A stretch of 64,000 nt of DNA, from NCBI GenBank assembly GCA_019022495.1, contig JAFEKR010000027.1:471501-535500 (forward strand). Reading direction: 5' to 3'. Shown here piece after piece: positions 10,640 through 21,800 of the stretch (positions are counted from its first letter, which is position 1; each line of letters begins with the position of its first letter). A program made the position numbers and the translations under genes. Origin of the DNA: Epichloe hybrida. Taxonomy: Eukaryota; Ascomycota; Sordariomycetes; Hypocreales; Clavicipitaceae. A model generated the notes under the pieces. The model saw only the letters and a program-made list of their open reading frames with translations, was not told the DNA's origin and did no database searches.

Positions 10640-11025
10640 GCCGGCCTGCGAATCGCGAGTGGCAGACAGTCTTCAACAGCTGCGAGCACTGGGCTAATGG
10701 GGCTGATGTTGTCTGCCGGGGTCCCTCCTTATCGCCTTATCGGGGTGCCTCGCCAACTCTGGTCTTTCGCAAACTTTTGTGCCTCGGGCACGGTGTCGCA
10801 TGATACATACATATGTATGTCGTTTGATCGCCGCCCTGTATTATGCGAGCTGACCTTCCCTCCTTGTTTAACCTGCTTTCAGCCCACACGTCGTCTCTGT
10901 TTTTGCATTAGCTGAGCGTCTTTTTTACAAACCCGTTGGAAATCTTTCTCGTTTGCTATTTTACCATTTTGACGACCTCACAATATATATATATATATTC
11001 TTGAACTGAGTACACGCTGCCCGTC

Positions 11026-11979
11026 ATGGCCCACCCACCGCCCCGTCGTTCGCGCTACGACGACTATGACGACCATTATGGCCTGCCATCAGACGATCGG
11101 TACACTGGTCCGCCGCCTCGACGACAGAAATCAGAAAGAAGACACCGTCGCCACAGCCCCGATGCGATTCCCCCAGAGGATGCTTATGCGCCAAGACGCG
11201 GACACTCCCGCAGAGAGCCTCCTGAGCCCATCGGCTTGACCAAGCCAGCCGGTGGCCGGCGAGCGAGAAGCCCCCCACAATATCACACTTCAGAACGGCT
11301 GCCTCGTGAGCCGCGCCGGGAGGGCCAGCGTGAAGAGGGAAGGCGTGAGCCGCGATCCTCGCGATACGAGCGAGATGCGCCGAGGGACAGTTACGATGGC
11401 GATTACAAGGCTGAGCTGAGAGAAAAACCTCGCCGCTCCTATCGCGATGACTTGGACTACCGCCCGCGACGTGACAAAGCGGTCTCACCGGCCGACCACA
11501 ACCGACGCCGTGGACGAGATGACCCTGGGCATCGCTCTCAGAAATCTCGGCCTCCTTCACCAGAGCCAAGACGGCGTGTCCGTGGCTATCCGCCACCTGC
11601 CTATGGGAGTGAGGAGGAAAAGCCACGCCGCCGAGCCAGATCTCACGACCGCACCAGAAATAGAGGTGTGAGTCCTCCTCGCGGCCGCGACCGCGACGTG
11701 ATGGCATCCCGTTCTGAAAATGCGTCATCTGCGCGACGCAAATCTGCCCCGGCACCTCCTCCCGCTTCGGCATCAAAGGCGGCCAAGAAGCAATGGTGGC
11801 AGAATCCGCTTGTCCAGGCGGGTTGCCGTACCGCCCTCAGCGCAGGGGCACAAGCTGCGATGCAGAACCGCAATGATCCCAGCTCCTGGTTAGGTCCCAA
11901 GGGTGCCAAGGTTGCAACTGCTGCGTTGGGGGCTGCGTTGATGGACGGATTCGGCGGGAAGAAGCATTCTGGAAGATGA
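11026..11979 (+). CDS. Arg/Ser/Pro-rich disordered protein with conserved hydrophobic C-terminus
   Basis: Single exon, 317 aa. Residues 1-255 are charged and low complexity (many RR, SP, RD and RE pairs; predicted disorder), resembling an SR-like or RNA-associated region. The last 60 residues differ: KKQWWQNPLVQAGCRT is followed by an Ala/Gly-rich segment (ALSAGAQAAM, AKVATAALGAALMDGF) that looks like a small ordered or membrane-associating module. I recognise this C-terminal pattern as recurring in fungal hypothetical proteins but can name no function. An (AT) run at 10983-10999 lies just upstream and the start codon context is good (GTCATGGCC). The even amino-acid bias over the full length and the lack of stops argue that the frame is real. 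The role is unknown. Confidence 0.78.
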   Translation: MAHPPPRRSRYDDYDDHYGLPSDDRYTGPPPRRQKSERRHRRHSPDAIPPEDAYAPRRGHSRREPPEPIGLTKPAGGRRARSPPQYHTSERLPREPRREGQREEGRREPRSSRYERDAPRDSYDGDYKAELREKPRRSYRDDLDYRPRRDKAVSPADHNRRRGRDDPGHRSQKSRPPSPEPRRRVRGYPPPAYGSEEEKPRRRARSHDRTRNRGVSPPRGRDRDVMASRSENASSARRKSAPAPPPASASKAAKKQWWQNPLVQAGCRTALSAGAQAAMQNRNDPSSWLGPKGAKVATAALGAALMDGFGGKKHSGR

Positions 11980-12563
11980 TACTATAGTAAATCTACACTT
12001 GTTCACAACACTGCCACCTCGTTGCTTTTCGCCTCGGTGTTCCCGTATCCGCGCATCGGTCCCGTGGGTGGTTTCCAAGGTATGAACTCGGAGATGCGAA
12101 CTTGGTTGTCCGAGAAAGGAGAATGACTGTAGGACGGCAGGAAGCCTCATGAGGAGCCTTGGGGGCATTATTCATCGTCAGGGCTGTGCTGTGCCTCGAA
12201 GCCTCAAATGAGGCTGACGGCCCACCCGTACGGTGCCTGCAGCGGGGGAAAGAAAATAAATGGAAGCTCCCAGGACGCAGGTCCCTCATATGACGCCAAG
12301 GCCAGCCAGCCCTCGTTCGATTACAGCCCATGATGCGGAGCAACCACCCTCATGCACACGATAGGGCTACATGTACATGTACGCGGCAAGGTCCCTCCAA
12401 TCCTGCCACGCCCGCGTGCAAGAAACACCAAGAAACACCCCTGGTTTGAAAGGCCCCTGAGATCAGCGCCAAGACATGGCTGCCTGCCCTGAACGGCGGA
12501 TGACCCGTTTCGCTGGCCCCAGCTCCAGGCAGCGAGATCCCTTTTTGAACCTTTTATTTTTGG

Positions 12564-12607
12564 TTCCGCTTTGGTTCCGCTCTGGTTCCGCTCTGTTTCC
12601 GCTTTGG
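12564..12607 (+). repeat. 11 bp tandem repeat (TTCCGCTYTGK, 4 copies)
   Basis: Four consecutive 11-mers: TTCCGCTTTGG, TTCCGCTCTGG, TTCCGCTCTGT and TTCCGCTTTGG. They lie in intergenic DNA. Confidence 0.93.
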
Positions 12608-13262
12608 TTGTTTTGCGCGATGGAAGGGTGCCTCGTGGGATGCCTTGCCGGCCGCTTTTATTTTCACAGAGGGTCCTGTGGCGTCCATCGGGCAGTCCGT
12701 ACTATACACAGTCCGTAGGGACCGACCCAATTGGTGGTCGCATTCCAATCAGTTTCGTGCCGTGCGGGTGTGTTACACTCCTTGATTATTCTACGAATCT
12801 ACATTACAGGGGTAATTGAGCGAATTGGTTGTTCGGTAGGAAATAAAAAAGAGACAAGGGCTGGGATGAACATATCTTGGAATTGTAGACGATTTATATA
12901 GGAATCAATACATCTTTTTCGTAGCGCTTATCCCGTATTCCATGTGTAACCCTTTGATAGTGGCTCTGCGCGGCCCCAAAGCGTGTTAGAGGGGAACGAA
13001 AACCCAGGCCTGGCATGTAGATTTGTAGAATAATCCAGGGGGAAAGCGTACAGTGTGCAGGTCAGGTAGCACGGGGCAGCAAGTTTGGCAAATCCAGCAG
13101 TGAGATTCACGGCGTTTCATAGATTGACTGAAAGAAGGAAAAAGAACGCGGTTCTGTGGTTCAACATTGCCATTGTCTAAGTCTAGTCTATAAAAATGCT
13201 TTCCCGAAATGCCCAACATGCCCTAAAAATGCATCACTTGTAACCCAAGACTTGAAATCGAT

Positions 13263-13306
13263 GACCCATAACCCGTAACCCACAGCCCACAGCCCACAGC
13301 CCATAC
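13263..13306 (+). repeat. Degenerate heptamer tandem repeat (AGCCCAC/AACCCGT)
   Basis: About six successive 7-mers: GACCCAT, AACCCGT, AACCCAC, AGCCCAC, AGCCCAC, AGCCCAT. This is downstream of the stop codon of the small Cys-rich gene on the minus strand. Confidence 0.85.
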
Positions 13307-13423
13307 CGTTCGTCAAACATGTTGTACATGGTCCGTATAGTTTGGAAAATTGCAGACGGAAGCTCCCCTCGCTGCATCTTTTACCCCATTGAGGCCGTAG
13401 CGTATCTCGACATGTGGCACAGC

Positions 13424-13651
13424 TCAGCCGGTCTCGGCGTAGGTGCAGCTCGAGCATTGAGCTCGGTGACAGTTGGGGCAGTAGCTGTCCAAAGTAACAG
13501 AAAACCAGCCAGAGTGGCAGCCGCACTAGCACAATGGTCAGTTGGTGGGCAAAGTCCAATTGGAACAAACTGTACGTACACACTGCCAGTAGTTGGGGTA
13601 GTATGTAGCCATGACCAACTCGGTGGCATCGACGTCGTAAGTTCCGCACAT
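13424..13651 (-). CDS. Small spliced Cys-rich protein, zinc-ribbon-like (57 aa)
   Basis: Two exons, 13651-13580 and 13525-13424, split by a 54 nt intron with textbook signals (donor GTACGT, branch CTGAC, acceptor TAG). The splice is phase 0 and joins NYWQC to CGCHSGWFSV. The resulting protein has W-x-C-C-x-C (Cys 24, 25, 27), then C-P-N-C-H (40, 43), then C-x2-C (48, 51), spacing that fits a zinc-binding ribbon. Similar short fungal proteins with a W-x-CC-x-C...CxxCxHxxC pattern are common, but I know no function. The start at MCGTYDVDATELV is the nearest in-frame ATG. The same frame stays open upstream to about 13,864, so further N-terminal exons are possible. No signal peptide is visible with this start. 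Confidence 0.62.
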
Positions 13652-15603
13652 GTTTTGAATTGTGGTGAATGGTGATGGGAATCTGTTGTCGAGTTGCTCA
13701 GCACCAAAAAAGGCTGTTGTTGCGTTTCCTGTGTGCAAAGAGTGTCTCCTTGGTACGTGATGAAGATGTGAGTGATGAAGAGGCAGGAACTTTCGAGGAC
13801 ATGATCGACTTCCCATCGCCGAATATATATTCATCGACATTTGGCAGGGCGTGCGCCGAAGCACGTTTGCAAACTCGGCTTGTTTTTTTTTGGAGGGTGG
13901 ATATTTTTGTAATTCACGTCAGACCAGGTGGCAGTGTGAGGCCTCATGAACATGGCCAGAGAAGAAAAAGGCTTCGTCAAGGCTGTCAAGCGAGAAAGGC
14001 CCCCAGAACCAAACCGAGAACAGCCATGTCGCTTGTCGAGATGGTTCATGGGCCATGCCATTGGTCAATGACGGGTTGGCTCGATGCTTTTTTTTTTTTT
14101 TTTTTTTTTTTCCGAAACACACGAGTACACCAGCCTTGTGAGGCATCTTGGGATGAGATTGCCCCGAAAATAGGCATCACTCGAGGTCCCTTGCTTGCTG
14201 GCGCCATCCGCCAGGCAAAGGTGGATTCGAGGTGAAGAAGACGGCGGAGTCACTCGGCCACAGTACAACTTTCTCGCACGAGGGCCTCGGTGGACTCGTG
14301 ACGAGACTTCGGACATGGCCCATCGGCGGACCAATCTGCAAGGAAATGATTCGGGTGGCTGCTCTCCTGCCTAGCCTCGCCCTCTTTCCCCCGTTGGATT
14401 GGCACATTTGGTGATGAACTAGGTATTCTGCCGTGTCCGGCGAAAGAAGGCGAGGCGGCGGCCGGGCATTGGCGTAAGACGCCGGGCTGGTCAGAGCGAG
14501 CAACCCGTGACATCAGACTCTAGGCCTTGACGATTTCGCACGGGACCATCTGGGCTGGTTCCGTAGCAATGCCAACTTGTCGAGGCTCCAGCATTCGGTG
14601 TTGCCTTGGTCCATTGGCCCCTTTGGTAAACATGGTCCTCGCAAAGGTGACAAATCGTGGCGTAGCAGCTTTGGTGGCTGACATAATAGCACAAAGTCCT
14701 ACGTGTAATGCGTGATGCGTAATCCGTACATAGAGCTTGGGCTTCTTCAACGTTGAAACGGACAAACGGGGCTGAGACCCCTTTCAAGCCAGCGGTTTTT
14801 GCACGGCGGGTGAGAAAATGTGGGGTGCAAATGTGCAAAGTTGTCTACATGAATCGTACAAACTCGAAGCTTTTGTTGGAGTTCCAAATATGCCAGCTAT
14901 TTTTAGTGGCAAATGCAGGCAGCTCACTGCAACGCTTGTAACGCTTGCAACCTCTTCTATGTATAGAATTCCTCCCTTCCTTTTTGTCATTTCCTTTTTG
15001 TCATGTCGATGGCTCTCATCAAATCAACACCTTCAAACATCGCACATGTAGGCATCTCAATTGTTAATTTACATACATTTAGGCGCGAGCCACACAATTG
15101 CCGTGCAGGTACTCTGTACAGAAGAACCTCATGCCTCCAACTATTGGCCAATGCAATAATAAGCTGCACATATCTCATGGACGGCGTTTCGTCTTTGGGC
15201 AGGCATTGCGATGGGCCCCATTCTTTTCACTCTTGCCCAATGGAAAGAACACATTCGCGCCACCATGTGGCTCCAACTGAGCAATGAGATGGAAGAAGAG
15301 GTCGCACTTGCCCAATTCTTACGTCATTGGCGCTAAAGAAGGAAATTAAACAAACCGTGTGCGCAGCCTGAGCATCGCGTCTATCTTTTACAACAACAGC
15401 AGTTATCTTTCTCCTGCCCCTCGAGCTCGCGTTTCCAGGCTTCCAGTCATTTCGCCGTTTCGCGAAGCCTACGTGCGAAGGCCTCCGAAAAGCGTGTGCG
15501 ATAGATCCATCGTGCTTTCTCCTTTTGCGACAGCCCCGCCGACCCGTTCCCGTCCCACCAGAAAAAAAAAAGAAGAAAGACGTGCCGCGTAAAATCGCGC
15601 ATC
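13652..15603. other. Intergenic, no supported gene
   Basis: This includes the possible 5' region of the Cys-rich gene, a 24-nt T run (14088-14111), and the promoter and leader of the MARVEL gene (about 15,300-15,603, with CT-rich and A-rich stretches near the start). Overlapping short frames on both strands show no family features. Confidence 0.5.
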
Positions 15604-16252
15604 ATGGGTTTCTTCACCACTTCAGTTAGCTACTTCGTCTTCTCGGCGCTGCACCTTGTGTGCTTCGCGCTCGCGCTGGCAGTCTGCGGGCTGTATGGCC
15701 AGGATCTCAGCAGTGCTCGAAAGGAGGGCAAGTACAGTGATTCCAAATGGGTAAGCTTCGCCCATTCTCTGCACTTCCGAACTTTCATCGCCAAGATGGG
15801 CTCGAGTCTAACCTAGAGGCGTTGCTAAAGGTCTATGCTGTCGTTGTCGGGGCGCTTTCTGCGGTCACTTGCGCTGTGTACTTCATCCCTGCTCTACTTC
15901 GTCATTCCGGCGTGATGGGTGCTGCGTGGAATTTCGTGCTCTTCATTCTTTGGATTGCCCTGTTCGGTGTTTTCGGCTCGGTATGTGCCATCACTTCAGT
16001 TACGAGAGTCGCGTCTTGAACGTCGCGACGCGCGTGCATCTTTCCTCTATATTCTCGTCACTTGCTAATCAAGGCCAGATGTACATACATGAGAATGCCG
16101 AAGGTGACAGCGGAATTCGGCGCATGAAGAGTGCCGTCTGGGTTGACCTCGCGAGCGCTCTTCTTTGGCTGTTTTCTGCCGTCGGCGCTGCGATTTATTG
16201 GTGGAGGCACCGCGATCACCGCTCTCAATTCACCGGACGTGCCCATGTCTAG
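15604..16252 (+). CDS. MARVEL-domain four-helix membrane protein
   Basis: Three exons: 15604-15750, 15831-15980 and 16079-16252; all junctions are phase 0; 156 aa. Four hydrophobic segments are seen at about residues 9-30, 50-72, 78-100 and 123-142. The conserved fungal MARVEL ending is present: GVFGSMYIHE followed by RMKSAVWVDLASALLWL. MARVEL proteins sit in the plasma membrane or vesicle membranes at lipid-raft-like domains; the precise role of this one is unknown. The C-tail is short, basic and His-rich. Donors are GTAAGC and GTATGT and acceptors are AAG and CAG. Without splicing the frames end early, which supports the exon model. Confidence 0.9.
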
Positions 16253-17230
16253 GTGATGATGCGATGCCACGACGATGAGGGAAAATCACGCCGTGCAACA
16301 ATGCTGGATGCAGAAGGGGCCGATGCGCAATGGATGCTGAACGAGATGCCAGGTCGTTTTTTTGCTTTGGGAGTCATGGTGTCAAGGAATACCCGGCAGC
16401 CGCAGTGGAAGGACACGATTCTGGAACGCCACAACTGTTATGAGGATGTCAGAGAAGGCGACAAGTGCAGCGTGCGAGCTGTTGGCATAGATGGCTAAGA
16501 GGCGGGCATTGGTTCTTGTCTTGTTTTCGGTTTCCCATTCTTCTCCACCCAATACTTTTAATACCGCATTAATAATATAAACATGAGCATATACGCACCT
16601 TTCAGGAATGTACTAAACGCCTCGCTAATTCGCGTAGAAAACACGGCGGGTCTCTTCACAACAGCAGCCAAGAGAGACAGCAGCCAAGAGAGCTCGGTGT
16701 CAATGTCCCCTATCAGTTAACCACTTCAAAGCTCGGCGTGAAGCTCAGGAGAAGAAGTTCGAACAGGAGGTTGGTTTGACCCGCATGCTGAACAAGCCAC
16801 TGGCGATCATGTGTCAGCCGATCCATCGCCACCATCACGCTACAGCACGGCAATAATGCTGGTCCGAACATGTCACGTATAATTCGCAAGCCCATGTTCT
16901 TCATTTTTCACGCCAGGTCTTCAGGGGGGCGGCTTGTGTCAAGACTCGGGAAGAACCTGGATGAACGCTTCAAGTCCCTTGCATAGGGACAAAAAGCTAG
17001 TTACTCGGAAAAGGTACGATTTGATAATCTGTACAGAAAATGCCCACTGCTTTCCAAACTTTGCCAAGGACGGAGTCAGAGTGATGATCGACATCGTTCA
17101 CGGCGGGCACGACGGGGCCATTTCCAGGCACAGTGGGGAGGGCAAACGAGGCTTGACAGTAGCCGTGCCGTGCCGACTTGCCATGTCATTTGAAAAACGG
17201 ATGATAAAAAGAAATCAAGAACTTTTTATT
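16253..17230. other. Intergenic up to the AT-rich boundary
   Basis: I see no supported gene. A 15 bp direct repeat CAGCAGCCAAGAGAG occurs twice at about 16,662-16,692. Frames on both strands are short and unconvincing. Base composition is still normal up to about 17,230 and then drops abruptly. Confidence 0.5.
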
Positions 17231-18568
17231 TCTCTACCTCAGGGTAAGAAGGGTCTATTAAAGGGTAAGGCCTTTCTATAGTAAAAATTCTTTTTAGTGC
17301 GGCTTCTAAGCTAGGAGGTAAGTTAATGCCTTATACCTTCCCCCCCTCCTAACTTATTTACTAGTACTAGATAGTTACCCTAACTATTATTAAAAAGGAA
17401 AAAAATAAAATAAAGTAAAAGAAAAAAAATAAAGTAATTATTTTAAATAGTAACTAATCCTTTTTATTAATCTTTAATCTTAACAATTATCCCTCTAAAA
17501 ACCTTAAATTCCCTAAGAGCTATTAGGTTATTATAACCTTTAGTAAACTTTATAAATAAACTCCTATAGATATTTACTAGCTCTATAGATAGGTAATTAT
17601 TTCTTATTACTATCTCTAGTCTTACTAAATTATCTTATAGGTTACTTATTATACTAAGTTATTTAAAATATTATATAGATTAGAGCCCTTTATTAAGATT
17701 AAATATAAGCTTAGTAGCCTTTCTAGTAAATGTTAAATTCTTTAATTAATAATTTTCTAAGAGGTTAGCCTATAAAGCTAGTTAATTATTAGCTTTCTAA
17801 CTATTTTATTTAAGGATTAGGGGCCGAAAATACCCTTTAAAGATTAAGCCTTTCTCCTTATTATTATCTAATATATATGTTGAATCCTTCGGATCTTCAT
17901 TGGTTTAATCGTGGCCAAAGACTAGACTGAATTGTCAGTCTAGCGCGATGCACGCAATATAATTAGCTATATTAATTCGCCACCCCCTCTTTTACCTTAC
18001 CTACGGATTTTGCTTACTTTTCTAGTATCTAGACTTTCCCTCTTTTCTCTCTCTTTCCTAGCTAACTAACTATTATTAACTTTAATATTATAGGATTATC
18101 CTATTACCTACGTAAGCACCTTAGTGTAACTAATACTAATTAGTAGTTAACTTTATAATTATAAATAAGCTAGGTATTATAAGAAAAGATATTTCTATAA
18201 ATACTACTACTACTACCCCTTATAATACTATAATAGTTATTATAGTAAAGAGGCATAACTATATAAGTATGCTAAAGGAAGAGACTAGAATCCTAGTTAT
18301 AGGCTTATTAGGCTTCTAAGGAATTAATTTATTAACCCTTAGGCTAAGGGATATAACTTTATTATATCTATCTAGGATATTGTTATTAATTATTAATTTT
18401 ATTATCTATTATAAGAAAACTAACTAACTAACTAAATCTATTGCTATAAGGTATTTATTTTAAACCTAATATTAAATAACCTTAGCTAAGCTAGCTAATA
18501 CACCTATAACTTCTCTTAATCTATTCTCTCCTTCTAATAGACCTTTAATCTCTTACTATAAGTATTTA
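17231..18568. other. RIP-degraded AT-rich DNA, includes an LTR-like edge
   Basis: The sequence is TpA-rich and nearly free of CpA, with stops in every frame. At 17878-17982 a patch of normal composition starts TGTTGAATCC, ends CGCCA and is followed by CCCCCTCTTTT. That is how the outer, unmutated 3' LTR of a minus-strand Copia element looks, with the complement of its polypurine tract next to it. The patch contains the perfect hairpin TAGACTGA/TCAGTCTA. The rest of that element is not identifiable before Gypsy A begins. Confidence 0.5.
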
Positions 18569-18835
18569 TGTTAGGAGCACGGAGGCTAAGGAGCTATGGA
18601 TAGGACGGTTATATGATAGAGCCCTTGGATAAGCCTTAGGTTATATAAATAACTAAGTAGCTACTAGATAGCTATATGTATATAGTAAGGTATTTAAATA
18701 AGAACTACCTATAAGGGATATAGGAGGTTAAAGTTTAAAACCTTTATATACTTACCCTTAAGTAGTAATTCCCTAGCTATAACTAAGAACCTTAGTATTT
18801 ACTTTATTTATATTTTTCCTACTATAGTTATAATA
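18569..18835 (+). repeat. 5' LTR of Gypsy A
   Basis: 267 bp, starting TGTTAGGAGC and ending ATAATA. It aligns along its length with the two LTRs of Gypsy B. Confidence 0.88.
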
Positions 18836-21800
18836 AGTTAAACTCTTAAACCCTTTAAGGAAAATAGACTATTAGCTAGATTTAAATATAAAAGAGCTAT
18901 AGAATATTTACCTAAAATATACTTATATTACCTAGTAAGGAAGCCCTAACTCTATAATACCTAGGTAATAACTAGAATACCCTAACTATAGAATATAAGA
19001 GAGTATAGTAAACGCTACCTAACTAATATAATAATACTAAATCTAGTAATAATAATAATCTAGATAAGCTATAAAGGTAATATAAGGTTATATAAGCTAA
19101 GCTATAAAATACTTATATAAGAAAGGAAATCTTAGATATAAAAGTATAGCTTAAGGAAACTAAGTTTATAGTAAATATATACCTATAAAGCTTTATTAAG
19201 ATATAGTATAAGGTACTTATATATAAAGGTAATACCTATAAAATCTATAGGTATACCTAGTAAATTTAAATATACTATTTAAGCTAGACTTAAGAACCTT
19301 TTAGGATAATAAAACTAAGGTAATATATACTAGTAGCTACTTAGCTAATAATATGAGGTAATAGTAAATACGCTATATAATAGTAAATAGGTTAGTTAAC
19401 TACTTAGCTTATACCTAGAATAGATTTATATCCTAGCTAAATACTAGAGTAATAAATAAAGATATAAAGTGCTTAGAAGCTACTAGGATACTACTAAATC
19501 TAAGGTAAAAAAGTAATTAGTCTTTTTAATCTTTCCTAAGACTTTAGATAAAGGTAAAAGTGAAATTACCTAACTAAATCCCTATATACTTAAGAATAGT
19601 AATATTTCTAAATAGCTTAAATAATACTATAAGGAAGTATATAGTTAGCTAAGAGTTTCTAATATCTTAAAGCTATCTATAAGGTTAAGGTAAAAAGGCT
19701 AAAGTTATAATAATATCTATATTAAATAATTATAATAGAAACTATAATAAGAAAGGTAGGAATAATAAGAGATAATACTTTAGCTCCCCTATAAATAACT
19801 TATAGTAAAGCTTATAGTAACCTAGTATAAGCTAAAAACTATTTAAGTACTATAAATATAGTAGCCCTAGATATAGTGGAAATAGATATAATATAGTAAA
19901 CTACTTAATCTATAAAGTAATAGGTATATTACTAAGAAGTATAGGGATAGTAGTAATAAAACCTTAGACTTAAATAAGATTTTAATTAATTTAGCTTAGG
20001 CCTAGGATAATAGTCTTAGTATAGAAAAACCTATAGATAAGAGAATAAGAATATAAGTATTCTTATAGTAAGATAACTACTAGTTAGTAATACTAGCGCT
20101 ATTTAATATAGGCACGAAGTATTTAATAATCTACCCTAAATTATTATTAAAATAAAATTAGAAAAATATAAAGAAAGTAAAGATAATACTAGAAAGCATA
20201 AGTAAGGATAAGATTTTATACTAAGGAATCTTATATAGACTAGTTAAAGTAAAAGATAGTATAGGCTATATAAAGGTTTACTAAGTTAGCTACTATATTA
20301 CTAATATAGGAGAGGGAATACTCCTAGGAATAGACTAAACCCTAGAATATAAACCTATAGTAATAGACTAGAAGTAAGGTTTCTAAAGGTTTTTAATAAC
20401 CTAGGATTATATTACTTTTACTATAAGTAAGTAATAATTATATAAGGTAGTAAAGTAGTTTTCTATTACACTATTATTAGTATTACTAAAGATTAAGGTA
20501 GTTAACCTAGAGGAAAAAGAAGGGGATACTAATAAAAATTTATTAATAGATAATATAGTAAGTAATAATCTAAGTTATAGTGTAGTTATAGTAATAGTAG
20601 TAGAATATACTTATATATTAAGGAAGAAAAAACTAAGAAGTATAATAGTACTCTAGGCAGTGTATTATAAAGAGTTAGTAGTGTTTATATAAGAGATAGA
20701 TAGTAATAAACCCTAGTAGTAAATCCTAGAAAAGTACATGGAATTCATAAATATATTCTTAAAGGATCTAGCTAGTAAGCTCCTAGAATTAAGTAGCTAC
20801 ACTTATATAATTAAATTAGAAAAGGGAAAATAACTACCCTAGGGACTTATATATAACCTAGCTAAAAAAGAGCTAGAGGTGCTTAGGGAGTACTTAGCAA
20901 GTATATAGGAAAAAGAGTAAATTAGAAGATTAATAAGCCTAGCTAAAGCCCTAATTTTATTTATTCTAAAATAATTAGGGAAATTAAGGCTTTATATAGA
21001 TTATAGGGGCCTTAATAGGATTACTATTAAAAATAAGGCCCCCTTACTATTAATCTCTGAAATCCTTAATTAACTAGTAAGTATAAAAGTTTTTATATTA
21101 CTAGATCTTTAAGAGGTATACTACTAGCTATATATTTATAAGGGTAATAAGTAGAAGATAGTATTTTATTACTACTATAAAAGTACACTTTAAGTACCTT
21201 ATAATGCTATTTAGGTTAGCAAACGCGCTAGCTACTTTTTAGAAATATATTAATAATACCCTTAAGGGGCTTATAAATAAATTCTATATTATCTACCTTA
21301 ATAATATCCTAATATATAGTAGTAACCCTATAAGATATATAGAGCATGTTAAAAGGGTACTAGAGTAACTTTAGGATGTAAACCTTTATATTAACCTTAA
21401 AAAGTACTAATTTTCTATTATATAAGCAAAATTCCTAGGTTTTATTATATCTAAAAAAGGCATTAAGATAAAACCATTACAGGTTAAAGCTATTATAACC
21501 TAGCTAATACCCTATAGCGTGTTTAATATTTAATTATTCCTTAGGTTTATAGGGTTTTACTAATACTTTATAAAATAATATAGTAAGGAAGTAGTCTTAC
21601 TAATAAACTATTTAAAAGGTGTCTAGCTAGTGAAGTTTAAGCTAAAGCCTAGTAAACTTATAGTATTTAAAGAACTCTAGAAGAAGTTCTAGAAGGCACT
21701 AATCTTAGTGCACTTTAACTTACTTTATTTACTAAGAGTAAAGATAAATATATTTAGTTATATAATTAGAGCTATACTTATAATATTAGTGCTAGGTAGC

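Larger units (their letters stand above)
7574..11025. other. 3.4 kb intergenic region without a supported gene
   Basis: I could not build any coding exon set here; the frames present are short, mutually overlapping and unlike known families. It should hold the permease promoter (near 7574-8100) and the promoter of the Arg-rich gene (near 10,500-11,025). In between are a CTGCCTG-type minisatellite (8628-8722), a short direct repeat GCTTCTCCCT (about 9455-9475) and otherwise unremarkable sequence. A non-coding RNA or a short multi-exon gene cannot be excluded without transcripts. Confidence 0.5.
11980..13423. other. Intergenic, no gene seen
   Basis: I see the 3' region of the Arg-rich gene and then anonymous sequence. 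It contains a 4 x 11 bp tandem repeat (12564-12607), a palindromic ACATGTACATGT near 12371 and degenerate heptamer repeats at 13263-13306. None of the short frames is persuasive. Confidence 0.5.

Noticed and set aside
11024..11776. Minus-strand 250-codon frame
   Set aside because: Antisense of the Arg-rich gene with no family features.
13188..13649. Continuous 153-codon minus-strand frame over the Cys-rich locus
   Set aside because: It reads through the intron and in another frame than the Cys pattern; the spliced model is better supported.
16934..17281. Plus-strand 115-codon frame ending at the AT boundary
   Set aside because: No similarity to a known family, no upstream signals, and its end lies in repeat-like AT DNA; judged chance.
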